Shown here: in pieces, positions 1 through 7,529 of the stretch
How positions within the stretch are numbered: position 1 is the first letter of the stretch
Layout of the letters: each line of letters starts with the position of its first letter
NCBI GenBank assembly: GCA_001818435.1
Contig: MHKO01000031.1
Location: 9,982-30,204 of the forward strand
Length of the DNA: 20,223 nucleotides
Origin: Candidatus Komeilibacteria bacterium RIFCSPLOWO2_02_FULL_48_11
GTDB taxonomy: Bacteria; Patescibacteriota; Patescibacteriia; UBA2169
Reading direction: 5' to 3'
Program-made: the position numbers and the translations under genes
Notes under the pieces: model-generated
Told to the model about the DNA's origin: nothing
Databases searched by the model: none
Seen by the model: only the letters and a program-made list of their open reading frames with translations

Positions 1-1
1 A

Positions 2-361
2 CTCTTAGCTGAAGCCGGAGAAGAAGACGGCCGGCATAAAGGCTTGGGTTTGATAAAAGGCACAGTTCGTAAGTTTAATGTTAATAATAACGAGCTGCGC
101 TTGCCGCACATTGGTTGGAATGATGTCTCTACTAACGCCAACTCGCGTTTGTTGCGTGGCGTTTCTAACCCGATTTTTTACTTTGTTCATAGTTATCATT
201 TAGTTCCAGAAAATAGCAACGTGGTGAGTGGCTGGGCGGAATACGGAGAGCGGTTCGCGGCGGTTGTGGAGTCCGGTAATATTTTTGGCACGCAGTTCCA
301 TCCAGAAAAAAGCCAACAAGCCGGCCTAGCTGTGTTGCATAATTTTTTAAGTATTAAGTGA
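2..361 (+). CDS. hisH: HisH-like glutaminase subunit, 3' part only
   Basis: Class I glutamine amidotransferase domain cut by the window edge; the open frame runs in from base 2 with no start inside the window. The visible part has the C-terminal catalytic histidine-glutamate motif (GTQFHPEKSQ) near its end and the HSYH segment typical of HisH, while the nucleophilic cysteine lies upstream, outside the window. HisH-family proteins hydrolyse glutamine and pass ammonia to a HisF partner, which is the next gene. Because the next two genes are a HisF-like protein and a PP-loop sugar amidotransferase rather than histidine genes, this is probably the surface-sugar paralogue (HisH2/WbuY type) and not the histidine-biosynthesis enzyme. 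That assignment is from context. Confidence 0.85.
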   Translation, partial: LLAEAGEEDGRHKGLGLIKGTVRKFNVNNNELRLPHIGWNDVSTNANSRLLRGVSNPIFYFVHSYHLVPENSNVVSGWAEYGERFAAVVESGNIFGTQFHPEKSQQAGLAVLHNFLSIK

Positions 362-391
362 GACTAATCGATTTGGTTGAGAAGCGACATT

Positions 392-1186
392 ATGCTGAAA
401 AAAAGATTGATTCCTTGTTTATTATTACAAAACGGTCAGCTGGTAAAAAGCATCGGTTTCAAGCAGTACCAGATTATTGGTAATCCTAAGATCGCCATCA
501 AATTTTTTAATGCTTGGGCAGTTGATGAGATTATCTTTCTTGATATCAGTCAAACATCTGATTACACCACTCTGCTGCGTGCTGATTATAATTTTAAAAT
601 GTTTGAAACCTTGGAAGAGATACTTAAGGAAAGTGCCAAAATTTGTTTCGTGCCTTTAACCGTCGGGGGCGGTATTCGGAATCTTGAACAAATGTCCGGT
701 TTGTTTAAAAGCGGTGCCGACAAGGTGTCGATCAATACTGCCGCCGTGCGCCAGCCCGAGCTTATTTCCGCGGCCGCAAAAAAATTTGGCTCACAAGCGG
801 TAGTGGTATCAATCGATGTAAAAATAAATAACAAAGGTGATTATGAAGTATTTATTGATCATGGTATGGCACCAACCGGATTGTCGCCGGTGGCTTGGGC
901 GAAAAAAACGCAGACATTGGGCGCGGGTGAGATATTGTTAAATTCCATCGATCGCGACGGTGCTTTAAACGGTTATGATCTGGAACTTATTAAATCAGTA
1001 ACTGGTGCGGTCAACATACCTGTCATAGCTTGCGGCGGCGTGGGTAAATGGCAGGATTTAGTGGATGGTATTAATATCGGCGGGGCTTCAGCTGTGGCGG
1101 CCGCTAACATTTTTCATTTTACAGAACAAAGCACTCGACACGCTAAGAAGTTCATGGTTGACACCGGAATAGACATTAGGCTCTAA
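392..1186 (+). CDS. hisF: HisF-like protein of acetamidino-sugar synthesis (HisF2/WbuZ type)
   Basis: A 264-residue TIM-barrel protein of the HisF family. The ATG at 392 is preferred over an upstream TTG at 377 because the product then starts MLKKRLIPCL, aligning with the HisF N-terminus. Conserved HisF blocks are visible: TVGGGIR (90-96), VVVSIDVK with Asp142, and NSIDRDGALNGYD. The position of the catalytic Asp11 of true HisF (CLDVKDG) is occupied by leucine (CLLLQNG), so cyclase chemistry is unlikely. Family knowledge: such HisF2 proteins work with HisH2 to feed ammonia to a sugar amidotransferase (WbpG/PseA/WbuX type), which is encoded next. It lies about 30 bp after the HisH stop, consistent with one operon. 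Confidence 0.9.
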   Translation: MLKKRLIPCLLLQNGQLVKSIGFKQYQIIGNPKIAIKFFNAWAVDEIIFLDISQTSDYTTLLRADYNFKMFETLEEILKESAKICFVPLTVGGGIRNLEQMSGLFKSGADKVSINTAAVRQPELISAAAKKFGSQAVVVSIDVKINNKGDYEVFIDHGMAPTGLSPVAWAKKTQTLGAGEILLNSIDRDGALNGYDLELIKSVTGAVNIPVIACGGVGKWQDLVDGINIGGASAVAAANIFHFTEQSTRHAKKFMVDTGIDIRL

Positions 1187-1187
1187 C

Positions 1188-1216
1188 TTGAATCCCGATT
1201 GGCAATGTGCTATATA
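1188..1216 (+). promoter_or_regulatory. Possible internal promoter before the amidotransferase
   Basis: TTGAAT (1188-1193), a 17-bp spacer, then TATATA (1211-1216) preceded by TGC as in an extended -10 box. Each hexamer matches the sigma-70 consensus at four of six positions. It lies in the 62-bp gap before the start at 1249. The call rests on pattern only. Confidence 0.3.
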
Positions 1217-1248
1217 TAAGTAATCGTATAAATTCAACTTCAAGAAAT

Positions 1249-2373
1249 ATGCAATATTGCACTAACTGTGTCTACCCAGCTGCCTCGGCATTTAAATTAG
1301 TTTTTGATGAGAATGGCGTGTGTAGCGGTTGCCGCGTTCATGCTGGAGCAGGTAAAATAAGCTATGAGGATGGCCAGCGTGCGTTGCAAGAATTAGTCGA
1401 GCAATACCGCGCCCCGGGCGGGAGTAATTACGATTGTTTGGTGCCGGTGAGTGGCGGTAAAGATAGTTATTTTCAAGTTCATTATGTTACTCAAGTTCTT
1501 GGTTTAAAGCCCTTGCTCGTGACTTATCACGGAAATAATTATTTACCGGAGGGTGAGCGGAATTTGAATCGCATGCGTAGCGTTTTTGATGTTGACCATA
1601 TTATTTTTCGTCCCAGTGAGCAGATGCTTATTAAAATGAATCGTCTCTGTTTTAAAAAAATGGGCGACATGAACTGGCATAATCACTGCGGTATTTACAC
1701 TTATCCCGTCCAAATTGCCGTCAAACATAAGATAAAGTTAATTATTTGGGGTGAGCATGGTTTTCTTGATTTGGCCGGTATGTTTTCTTTTGCCGATTTA
1801 CCGGAGATGTCTGCCAAGGTCAGATTAGAGCATGGTTTACGGGGTTTTGATTGGGAAGACATGGTTGATGAACAAGAAGGCATAAGAGAGCAGGATTTAT
1901 TGTGGGCTAAGTACCCGACTGATGAGGAGCTAGAGGCCTCGGGGGTGCGTGGAATATATTTAGGCAACTATGTCCCTTGGGATGCCAATGAGCACTCTCA
2001 GTTAGTCAAAGATTTGTATGGCTGGGAAGAATCGTCTGAACCTTTTGATCGCACCTATCGGCGTTTTTCCAATTTGGATGATATGCATGAAAATGGCGTG
2101 CATGATTATTTGAAATTTATTAAATTTGGCTATGGCCGGGCGACCGATCATGCCTGCAAAGATATTCGTTCGGGGCGCATGACGCGCGCCGAGGGGATTG
2201 AGATGGTAAAAAAGTACGATCATGTGAAACCTCGCGACCTTAAACGTTGGCTAGAGTACGTGGGCACGACTGAGGAAAAATTTGATTGCATTGCCGATAC
2301 TTTTAGAGATCCGCGCGTTTGGCGGAAAAATGTAAATGGAGAATGGGAAAAGGATAATATTTGGGAAGAATAA
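1249..2373 (+). CDS. N-acetyl sugar amidotransferase (PseA/WbpG/WbuX family)
   Basis: A PP-loop ATP pyrophosphatase of 374 residues. The start at ATG 1249 gives the family N-terminus MQYCTNC, with paired CxxC motifs (Cys4/Cys7 and Cys25/Cys28) suited to a zinc site, and discards a 14-residue upstream extension that looks untranslated. The ATP-binding SGGKDS motif is at 68-73. Family members (WbpG in Pseudomonas, PseA in Campylobacter) use ATP and ammonia from HisH/HisF to turn an N-acetyl group of a sugar into an acetamidino group. The two preceding genes supply exactly that ammonia route, and the following genes make a pseudaminic-acid-type sugar. The likely product is therefore an acetamidino derivative, though the position modified cannot be read from sequence. 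Confidence 0.9.
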   Translation: MQYCTNCVYPAASAFKLVFDENGVCSGCRVHAGAGKISYEDGQRALQELVEQYRAPGGSNYDCLVPVSGGKDSYFQVHYVTQVLGLKPLLVTYHGNNYLPEGERNLNRMRSVFDVDHIIFRPSEQMLIKMNRLCFKKMGDMNWHNHCGIYTYPVQIAVKHKIKLIIWGEHGFLDLAGMFSFADLPEMSAKVRLEHGLRGFDWEDMVDEQEGIREQDLLWAKYPTDEELEASGVRGIYLGNYVPWDANEHSQLVKDLYGWEESSEPFDRTYRRFSNLDDMHENGVHDYLKFIKFGYGRATDHACKDIRSGRMTRAEGIEMVKKYDHVKPRDLKRWLEYVGTTEEKFDCIADTFRDPRVWRKNVNGEWEKDNIWEE

Positions 2374-2431
2374 ATATGGTTAAACCTATGGAACTGGCTT
2401 AATTTTTTTTATATTTATTCACTTCTTTTAT

Positions 2432-3424
2432 ATGCCTATTGATTTTTTACAGGACAAAACCATCTTGATTACCGGCGGTACCGGTTCTTTTGGGCGGAAT
2501 TTTATCTGGTATTTGCTGGATAATTCCAGCGCCAAAAAGATTATTGTTTTTAGCCGCGATGAATTGAAACAATCACAGATGCAGGAAGAAATAAGAGGCA
2601 AACGGTTGCGATTTTTCATTGGCGATGTGCGCGATTTGCCGCGTCTTAATCGGGCTTTTGCCGGGGTTGATATCGTGGTGCACGCCGCGGCGCTTAAACA
2701 GGTGCCAATGCTTGAATATAATCCGTTCGAAGCGGTTAAGACGAATATCCTTGGCTCGCAGAACGTCATTGAAGCGGCCCTTGACCGGGGCGTTGAGAAA
2801 GCCATACTGATTTCCACGGATAAGGCGGCTGAGCCGATTAATTTATATGGTTCAACCAAGCTCTGCGCGGAAAAATTATTTATTAGCGGCAACTCTTACG
2901 CCGGAGCCAAGACGAAATTCAGTTGCGTTCGTTATGGCAATGTTATCGGTAGCCGCGGCAGTATTGTGGATTTGATATTGAATAGAAAAAATAAAGACAA
3001 GGTTTTTATTACGGACGAACGCATGACCAGATTCTGGATTACACTGGAGCAAAGTTTTGGCTTGGTGTTATTCGCTTTAGAGAACATGGAAGGCGGAGAA
3101 ATTTTTGTGCCCAAAATTCCCAGCATGCGCGTTATTGATTTACTTGACGCTCTGGCACCCAACAGCATTAAAGAAACTATTGGCATCAGACCGGGTGAAA
3201 AATTACACGAAGCTTTATTGACCAAAGAGGAGGCTGGCCACTCGCTGGAGGTAAATAATTATTATGTGGTACTTCCGGAGTTTAGTTTTTCTGGAGCCGA
3301 TTATCAGAAATACTACCAACAAGGCAAAAAATTGGACAGAGATTTTTATTTTACCAGTGAAAACGACAAGGAGCGTCTTTCGCAGGAGGAGCTCAGAAAA
3401 ATAGTCGCCAATCTTAAGAATTAA
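2432..3424 (+). CDS. pseB: UDP-GlcNAc 4,6-dehydratase (inverting, PseB type)
   Basis: A short SDR enzyme of 330 residues, the size of PseB/FlaA1 soluble dehydratases. It shows GGTGSFG for NAD(P) binding (15-21), AAALKQVP (85-92), the STDKA block with Asp130 and Lys131, and YGSTK with Tyr139 and Lys143. PseB removes water from UDP-GlcNAc and inverts C5 to give the 4-keto-L-altro sugar, the first step to pseudaminic acid. A related CapD-type retaining or epimerising dehydratase is the alternative. The downstream aminotransferase starts 4 bp after the stop, and the rest of a Pse pathway follows, which favours PseB. It follows a 58-bp AT-rich gap, the second-largest gap in the operon. Confidence 0.88.
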   Translation: MPIDFLQDKTILITGGTGSFGRNFIWYLLDNSSAKKIIVFSRDELKQSQMQEEIRGKRLRFFIGDVRDLPRLNRAFAGVDIVVHAAALKQVPMLEYNPFEAVKTNILGSQNVIEAALDRGVEKAILISTDKAAEPINLYGSTKLCAEKLFISGNSYAGAKTKFSCVRYGNVIGSRGSIVDLILNRKNKDKVFITDERMTRFWITLEQSFGLVLFALENMEGGEIFVPKIPSMRVIDLLDALAPNSIKETIGIRPGEKLHEALLTKEEAGHSLEVNNYYVVLPEFSFSGADYQKYYQQGKKLDRDFYFTSENDKERLSQEELRKIVANLKN

Positions 3425-3428
3425 ATTT

Positions 3429-4535
3429 ATGATTCCCTACGGCCATCAATTTATTGATAAAGATGATATTAACTCGGTCGTTAGGGCGCTCAAGTCCGAT
3501 TGGCTGACGCAAGGGCCGAAAATTCTTGAATTTGAGAAAGCCTTGGCTGATTATTGCGGCGCCAAATACGCGGTAGCGGTTTCCTCCGGGACCGCGGCCT
3601 TGCATCTGGCTTATTTAGCTTTGGGCATAAAGAAGGGTGATGAAGTTATTATTCCGGCCAATACTTTCGCGGCCACGGCCAATATGGCGATAGCCTGCGG
3701 TGCTAAGCCGGTTTTTTGCGATATACGGATGGATAGTTATAATATTGACGAATCGAAAATAGCCAAGCTGATTACCAAGAAAACCAAAGCCATTGTTCCT
3801 GTTCATTTTGCCGGTCAACCAGCCAATATGGATGTAATCTGGCGCCTGGCTCGCAAATATAAGCTTAAAGTTATAGAAGACGCCGCTCACGCGCTTGGCG
3901 CTAAATATGGCAGGCGCCGGATAGGTAATGGAGACAGCGCCCTGGTCACTTTTAGTTTCCATCCGGTCAAAGCCATTACTATGGGCGAGGGCGGCGCCAT
4001 TATGACTAACCAAAAAGAATACTATGAGCGGCTAATCAAGTTAAGGTCCCACGGCATCAGCAAGAATAAACAAGGGTCTAACAGTATGGGTCTGCTTGGT
4101 TTTAATTATCGCTTGACAGACATTCAAGCCGCCTTGGGTTTGAGCCAATTAAAGAAGCTGAACAATTTTATAGCCAAACGCAGGCGTATTGCTGGATGGT
4201 ATTGTCGCCAGTTGCGAAATATTCCACAATTGATTCTTCCCGGTAAAATCGGCAATGCCGAATCCGCCTGGCATTTGTTTGTCATCCGGGCAAAATTCGC
4301 CAAAGATCGCGCCCTCTTAAAGGATTTTTTAAAGGCCAAAGGCATTGGCACACAAATACATTATCCGCCTGTTTATCTGCATCCTTATTATCAACGACAC
4401 GGCTACGCTCGGGTTAATTGTAAAAATGCGCAAATTTATGGTGACACTTGTTTGAGTATCCCTATTTATTCCTCCCTTAGCCGTGCACAAGTTTCTTGTA
4501 TTTCGTCCCATATTAAATCATATTTCAACCAATGA
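3429..4535 (+). CDS. pseC: PLP-dependent sugar 4-aminotransferase (PseC type, DegT/DnrJ/EryC1/StrS family)
   Basis: A 368-residue fold-type I aminotransferase. Visible landmarks are SSGTAALHL (52-60), the pyridine-nitrogen pair Glu150-Asp151 in EDAAHALGA, and the PLP lysine Lys181 in SFHPVKAITMGEGG. The HPVK version of the lysine motif is typical of PseC. It would transfer an amino group to C4 of the 4-keto sugar made by the preceding dehydratase. The gene starts 4 bp after the dehydratase stop and its own stop overlaps the next start in ATGA, indicating translational coupling. Other members of this large family make dTDP-amino sugars; the context makes PseC the best call. Confidence 0.9.
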   Translation: MIPYGHQFIDKDDINSVVRALKSDWLTQGPKILEFEKALADYCGAKYAVAVSSGTAALHLAYLALGIKKGDEVIIPANTFAATANMAIACGAKPVFCDIRMDSYNIDESKIAKLITKKTKAIVPVHFAGQPANMDVIWRLARKYKLKVIEDAAHALGAKYGRRRIGNGDSALVTFSFHPVKAITMGEGGAIMTNQKEYYERLIKLRSHGISKNKQGSNSMGLLGFNYRLTDIQAALGLSQLKKLNNFIAKRRRIAGWYCRQLRNIPQLILPGKIGNAESAWHLFVIRAKFAKDRALLKDFLKAKGIGTQIHYPPVYLHPYYQRHGYARVNCKNAQIYGDTCLSIPIYSSLSRAQVSCISSHIKSYFNQ

Positions 4536-5176
4536 GCGTGCCAAACACCAAACAACAAAATTTTTGGAAATCTGATTTTGGCCAAGCCTACACAGAACGT
4601 AGTATATATGCTCCGGAATCATTGGACAAATTTTACCAAGCCACGTACAATACAACTCGTTCTGAAATGAACAGTTATTTTTTGAAAGATTTGGTCATAG
4701 CCAGTATTTTAGAGGTTGGCTGCAATGTCGGTAATCAATTGCGTTTACTGCAACAGCAAGGGTATAGTAATCTGACAGGTATTGAAATTCAATCACATGC
4801 CGTTAAGCGGGCGCGCGAATTAACTAAAGGTATAAATATCATTGAAGGCAGCGCTTTCGCTTTGCCGTTTAAAGATAGTTCTTTTGATTTAGTATTTACA
4901 ACCGGCGTTTTGATTCATATTAGTCCAAATGACATCAAAGCCGCGTTGGCGGAAATATACCGAGTCAGTAAAAAATATATATGGGGTTTTGAATATTTTA
5001 GCGATCAGTATCAGTCGATTGAATACCGGGGGCATAAAGACCGCTTATGGAAAGCGGATTTTTCCAAGATATACTTGGACGCTTTTCCAGACTTAAGGAT
5101 GATGAAAAGAGAAAAATATTTATACACTAAAAACCGCAATATCGACGAGATGTTTTTGTTAGCCAAGCAACCCTAA
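4532..5176 (+). CDS. Pseudaminic-acid-associated SAM-dependent methylase
   Basis: A class I methyltransferase of 214 residues with SAM motif I LEVGCNVGNQ (Glu61 to Gln69) and a later ALPFKDSSFDLVF block. The N-terminal part (FWKSDFGQAYTERS) resembles the family annotated as pseudaminic-acid-biosynthesis-associated methylase, which is regularly found between pse genes; its exact substrate is not established to my knowledge. The start overlaps the pseC stop (ATGA). The gene is visibly richer in A+T than its neighbours, which may mean separate acquisition. It could methylate the nonulosonate or one of its precursors. Confidence 0.8.
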   Translation: MSVPNTKQQNFWKSDFGQAYTERSIYAPESLDKFYQATYNTTRSEMNSYFLKDLVIASILEVGCNVGNQLRLLQQQGYSNLTGIEIQSHAVKRARELTKGINIIEGSAFALPFKDSSFDLVFTTGVLIHISPNDIKAALAEIYRVSKKYIWGFEYFSDQYQSIEYRGHKDRLWKADFSKIYLDAFPDLRMMKREKYLYTKNRNIDEMFLLAKQP

Positions 5177-5181
5177 CCAGC

Positions 5182-6474
5182 ATGAAAGTAGGAATAATCA
5201 TACAAGCCAGAATGAACTCAGCCCGCTTGCCCGGAAAGGTGCTCAAGCCATTGGCCGGCAAGCCGGTACTCTGGCATGTTTGGCAACGGTGTTCGCGCAG
5301 CCGGCTGGCGCGGAATATTATCGTGGCCACTTCCAAAGAGAGAAGCGATGATGCCATTGCAACTTTTTGTCGAAAGAATAAGATATCGTTTTTTAGGGGA
5401 GATTTGGATAACGTTTTAAAACGTTTTTATGCCTGCGCCGCAGAACATACCCTGGATGTTATTGTCCGCATTACCGCCGACTGTCCGTTGATTGATCCTT
5501 TTATCATTGATGAGTTGATTAAATTTTTTAAGGAGAGCCGTGCTGATTATGCCAGCAACTGTTTGCGGCGGGTGTTCCCCCGGGGGCTTGATTGCGAAGT
5601 ATTTTCTTTTGCCCTGCTTAGGCAGGCGTACCAAAAGGCCAAGTCCGCGCGCGAGAAAGAGCACGTTACTCCTTATATGATTAAACATGGCGACACGGCC
5701 GCTTATACGGTTCCGAAATCATACCAAGGCCATTGGCGGCTAACTCTTGACGATGAAGCTGATTATCTCTTCCTGCGGCGGATATATGATAAATTTTATG
5801 GCGGCAGCGGCATTATTGACGTTAAGCAAGTGATTAAATATTTAAAGAATAATCCGAACTTAAATCAGAATAGCGCGGTTATAATTTTAGGCGGCGGTTT
5901 GGCTAAGGATAAAAACGGCCGCTGGCGCAGCACTAAATACAACGATCAAAACGCGCGCCCCAAAGCTTATGGAGATTATTTGCGGGTAGTGGCCGCCAGT
6001 TATCTCTATCGCCATAATCCTAATTGGGTGATAGCGTTGGGTGGCCATGGCCACCTCAAAGGCGCACCCCAGGCCGTTACTTTGGCCGGGGTGATAAAAC
6101 AAGAGCTGAAAAAATTGGGTGTTAAGAGCTCGGATATTATCGTTGAAGGCCAATCAGGCAGCACTTTTGAACAACTGCGGGCTCTGGCCAGAATTGCGAA
6201 AAATAAGAATTTTAAGAAAGTTATAATTATTTCCAATGCCTATCATCTGCCGCGCGTTAAAGCCATGGTGGAAAATTTTAAAGAGTTAGGGAAGGCTTTC
6301 ACGGGGATTAATTTAAACTATGTTTCCGCTGAAAAAATTGTTCTTAAGCATCAACCCAAGTTATGGGCAAAGATTATTGAGGCGGGTTATAAGAGCGCCA
6401 ATATTGAAAAAATAATTAAATCAGAGCAACAAGGCGCCAAACAAATTAAACAAGGCACTTATAAATTAAGATAG
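5182..6474 (+). CDS. SpsF-type cytidylyltransferase fused to a DUF218/YdcF-like domain
   Basis: A two-domain protein of 430 residues. Residues 1-228 are an SpsF-type (COG1861-like) nucleotidyltransferase: QARMNSARLPGKVL (8-21), RGDLDNVLKRF (72-82) and RITADCPLIDP (96-106). This family activates nonulosonic acids with CTP. Residues about 232-395 match a DUF218 (YdcF/SanA-like) domain: ILGGGL (235-240), GGHGHLKG (287-294), EGQSGSTFEQ (322-331) and NAYHLPR (352-358). No signal peptide or membrane segment is seen, unlike SanA/ElyC, so it should be cytoplasmic. The gene fills the PseF position. The role of the DUF218 half is unknown; since no PseG is present, it is a candidate for the missing nucleotide-release step. 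That idea is speculative. Confidence 0.88.
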   Translation: MKVGIIIQARMNSARLPGKVLKPLAGKPVLWHVWQRCSRSRLARNIIVATSKERSDDAIATFCRKNKISFFRGDLDNVLKRFYACAAEHTLDVIVRITADCPLIDPFIIDELIKFFKESRADYASNCLRRVFPRGLDCEVFSFALLRQAYQKAKSAREKEHVTPYMIKHGDTAAYTVPKSYQGHWRLTLDDEADYLFLRRIYDKFYGGSGIIDVKQVIKYLKNNPNLNQNSAVIILGGGLAKDKNGRWRSTKYNDQNARPKAYGDYLRVVAASYLYRHNPNWVIALGGHGHLKGAPQAVTLAGVIKQELKKLGVKSSDIIVEGQSGSTFEQLRALARIAKNKNFKKVIIISNAYHLPRVKAMVENFKELGKAFTGINLNYVSAEKIVLKHQPKLWAKIIEAGYKSANIEKIIKSEQQGAKQIKQGTYKLR

Positions 6475-6476
6475 CT

Positions 6477-7529
6477 ATGGAAATAAGAATAGGAAAAAGG
6501 AAAATTGGCCTGGCTCACCCGGTTTTTATTGTGGCCGAAATGTCCGGCAATCATAATCAATCCTATCAACAGGCCTTAAAGATAATCGATGCCGCGGCAG
6601 CATCCGGCGCTGATGCTATTAAGTTGCAGACTTACACTCCGGATACCCTGACTATCAAATCAAATAAAAAATGGTTCCGCATTGGCGGCAAAGGGCCGTG
6701 GTCGGGCCAAACTCTTTATGAGCTTTATCAGAAATCTTATACGCCCTGGGAGTGGCAACCGAAGTTAAAGAAGTACGCTGAAAAGAAGGGTTTGATATTT
6801 TTTTCCGCGCCGTTTGATGGAACAGCCGTTAGTTTTTTAGAAAAAATGAAGGTTCAGCTCTATAAAATCGCCGGCTATGAAATGGCGGATATTCCTTTAT
6901 TGAAGATAATCGCCAAAACCAAAAAGCCGATTATTATGTCCGCGGCCATGGCTACAAGCGCGGAGGTTGCCTTATCCGTTAAGACATTGCGTAAGTTTGG
7001 CGCAAAGCAATTAGCCGTGTTGCATTGCGTTAACGCTTATCCGGCCTTACCGGAGGATATGAATATCAAAACCATTCCCGACATTATTAAACGATTCAAT
7101 GTGATTTCCGGAATATCCGATCATTCGCTTAATAATGTCGCGGCCGTTGCTTCTGTCGCTTTAGGCGGTTCTATTATTGAAAAACACCTGACTTTGTCAC
7201 GCCAGGACCATGGGCCTGATGCGGCCTTTTCCTTGGAGCCCGGGGAGTTTAAAAATTTAGTGCAAACAGTCAGAGATTTGGAGAAAGCGCTGGGAAAGGT
7301 TAGCTATGGGGCGGGAGTTCGTGAATTGCCGAATCTCATCTTTAGACGCTCGCTTTTTGCGGTAAAAGACATAAAAAAAGGCGAGCCATTAACAAAAGAA
7401 AACGTTCGCTCCATCCGTCCCGGGCACGGCTTGGCGCCCAAGCATTATAAAGAAGTTATTGGCAAGCGGGCGGCGGCTGATATCGAGCAAGGAACGCCTC
7501 TTGATAAAAAACATTACTATGGAAAGTGA
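6477..7529 (+). CDS. pseI: Pseudaminic acid synthase (PseI, NeuB family)
   Basis: A 350-residue protein with a NeuB-type TIM barrel (about 10-280) followed by a SAF/antifreeze-like domain (about 290-348). Landmarks are AEMSGNHNQS (20-29), GPWSGQTLYELY (73-84), which is characteristic of PseI rather than sialic or legionaminic synthases, TPWEW (89-93), ISDHS (213-217) and EKHLTL (235-240). It condenses the 2,4-diacetamido-altrose intermediate with phosphoenolpyruvate. The usual STGMAT barrel motif reads SAAMAT here (155-160), a small departure. It starts 2 bp after the previous stop and overlaps the next gene by 11 bp. Confidence 0.92.
   Translation: MEIRIGKRKIGLAHPVFIVAEMSGNHNQSYQQALKIIDAAAASGADAIKLQTYTPDTLTIKSNKKWFRIGGKGPWSGQTLYELYQKSYTPWEWQPKLKKYAEKKGLIFFSAPFDGTAVSFLEKMKVQLYKIAGYEMADIPLLKIIAKTKKPIIMSAAMATSAEVALSVKTLRKFGAKQLAVLHCVNAYPALPEDMNIKTIPDIIKRFNVISGISDHSLNNVAAVASVALGGSIIEKHLTLSRQDHGPDAAFSLEPGEFKNLVQTVRDLEKALGKVSYGAGVRELPNLIFRRSLFAVKDIKKGEPLTKENVRSIRPGHGLAPKHYKEVIGKRAAADIEQGTPLDKKHYYGK

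Noticed and set aside
2..1186. Histidine biosynthesis genes
   Set aside because: The HisF-like protein lacks Asp11, and the next gene is a sugar amidotransferase instead of a histidine enzyme.
2428..2892. 154-codon open frame antisense to the PseB-type gene
   Set aside because: Its sequence has no recognisable domain and mirrors a clear enzyme gene on the other strand; likewise the antisense frames at 3615-4013, 11722-12120 and 15677-16003.
7459..7518. Earlier start for the acetyltransferase
   Set aside because: It would overlap 71 bp of pseI and adds residues without GNAT character; ATG 7519 fits both the family and the operon spacing.
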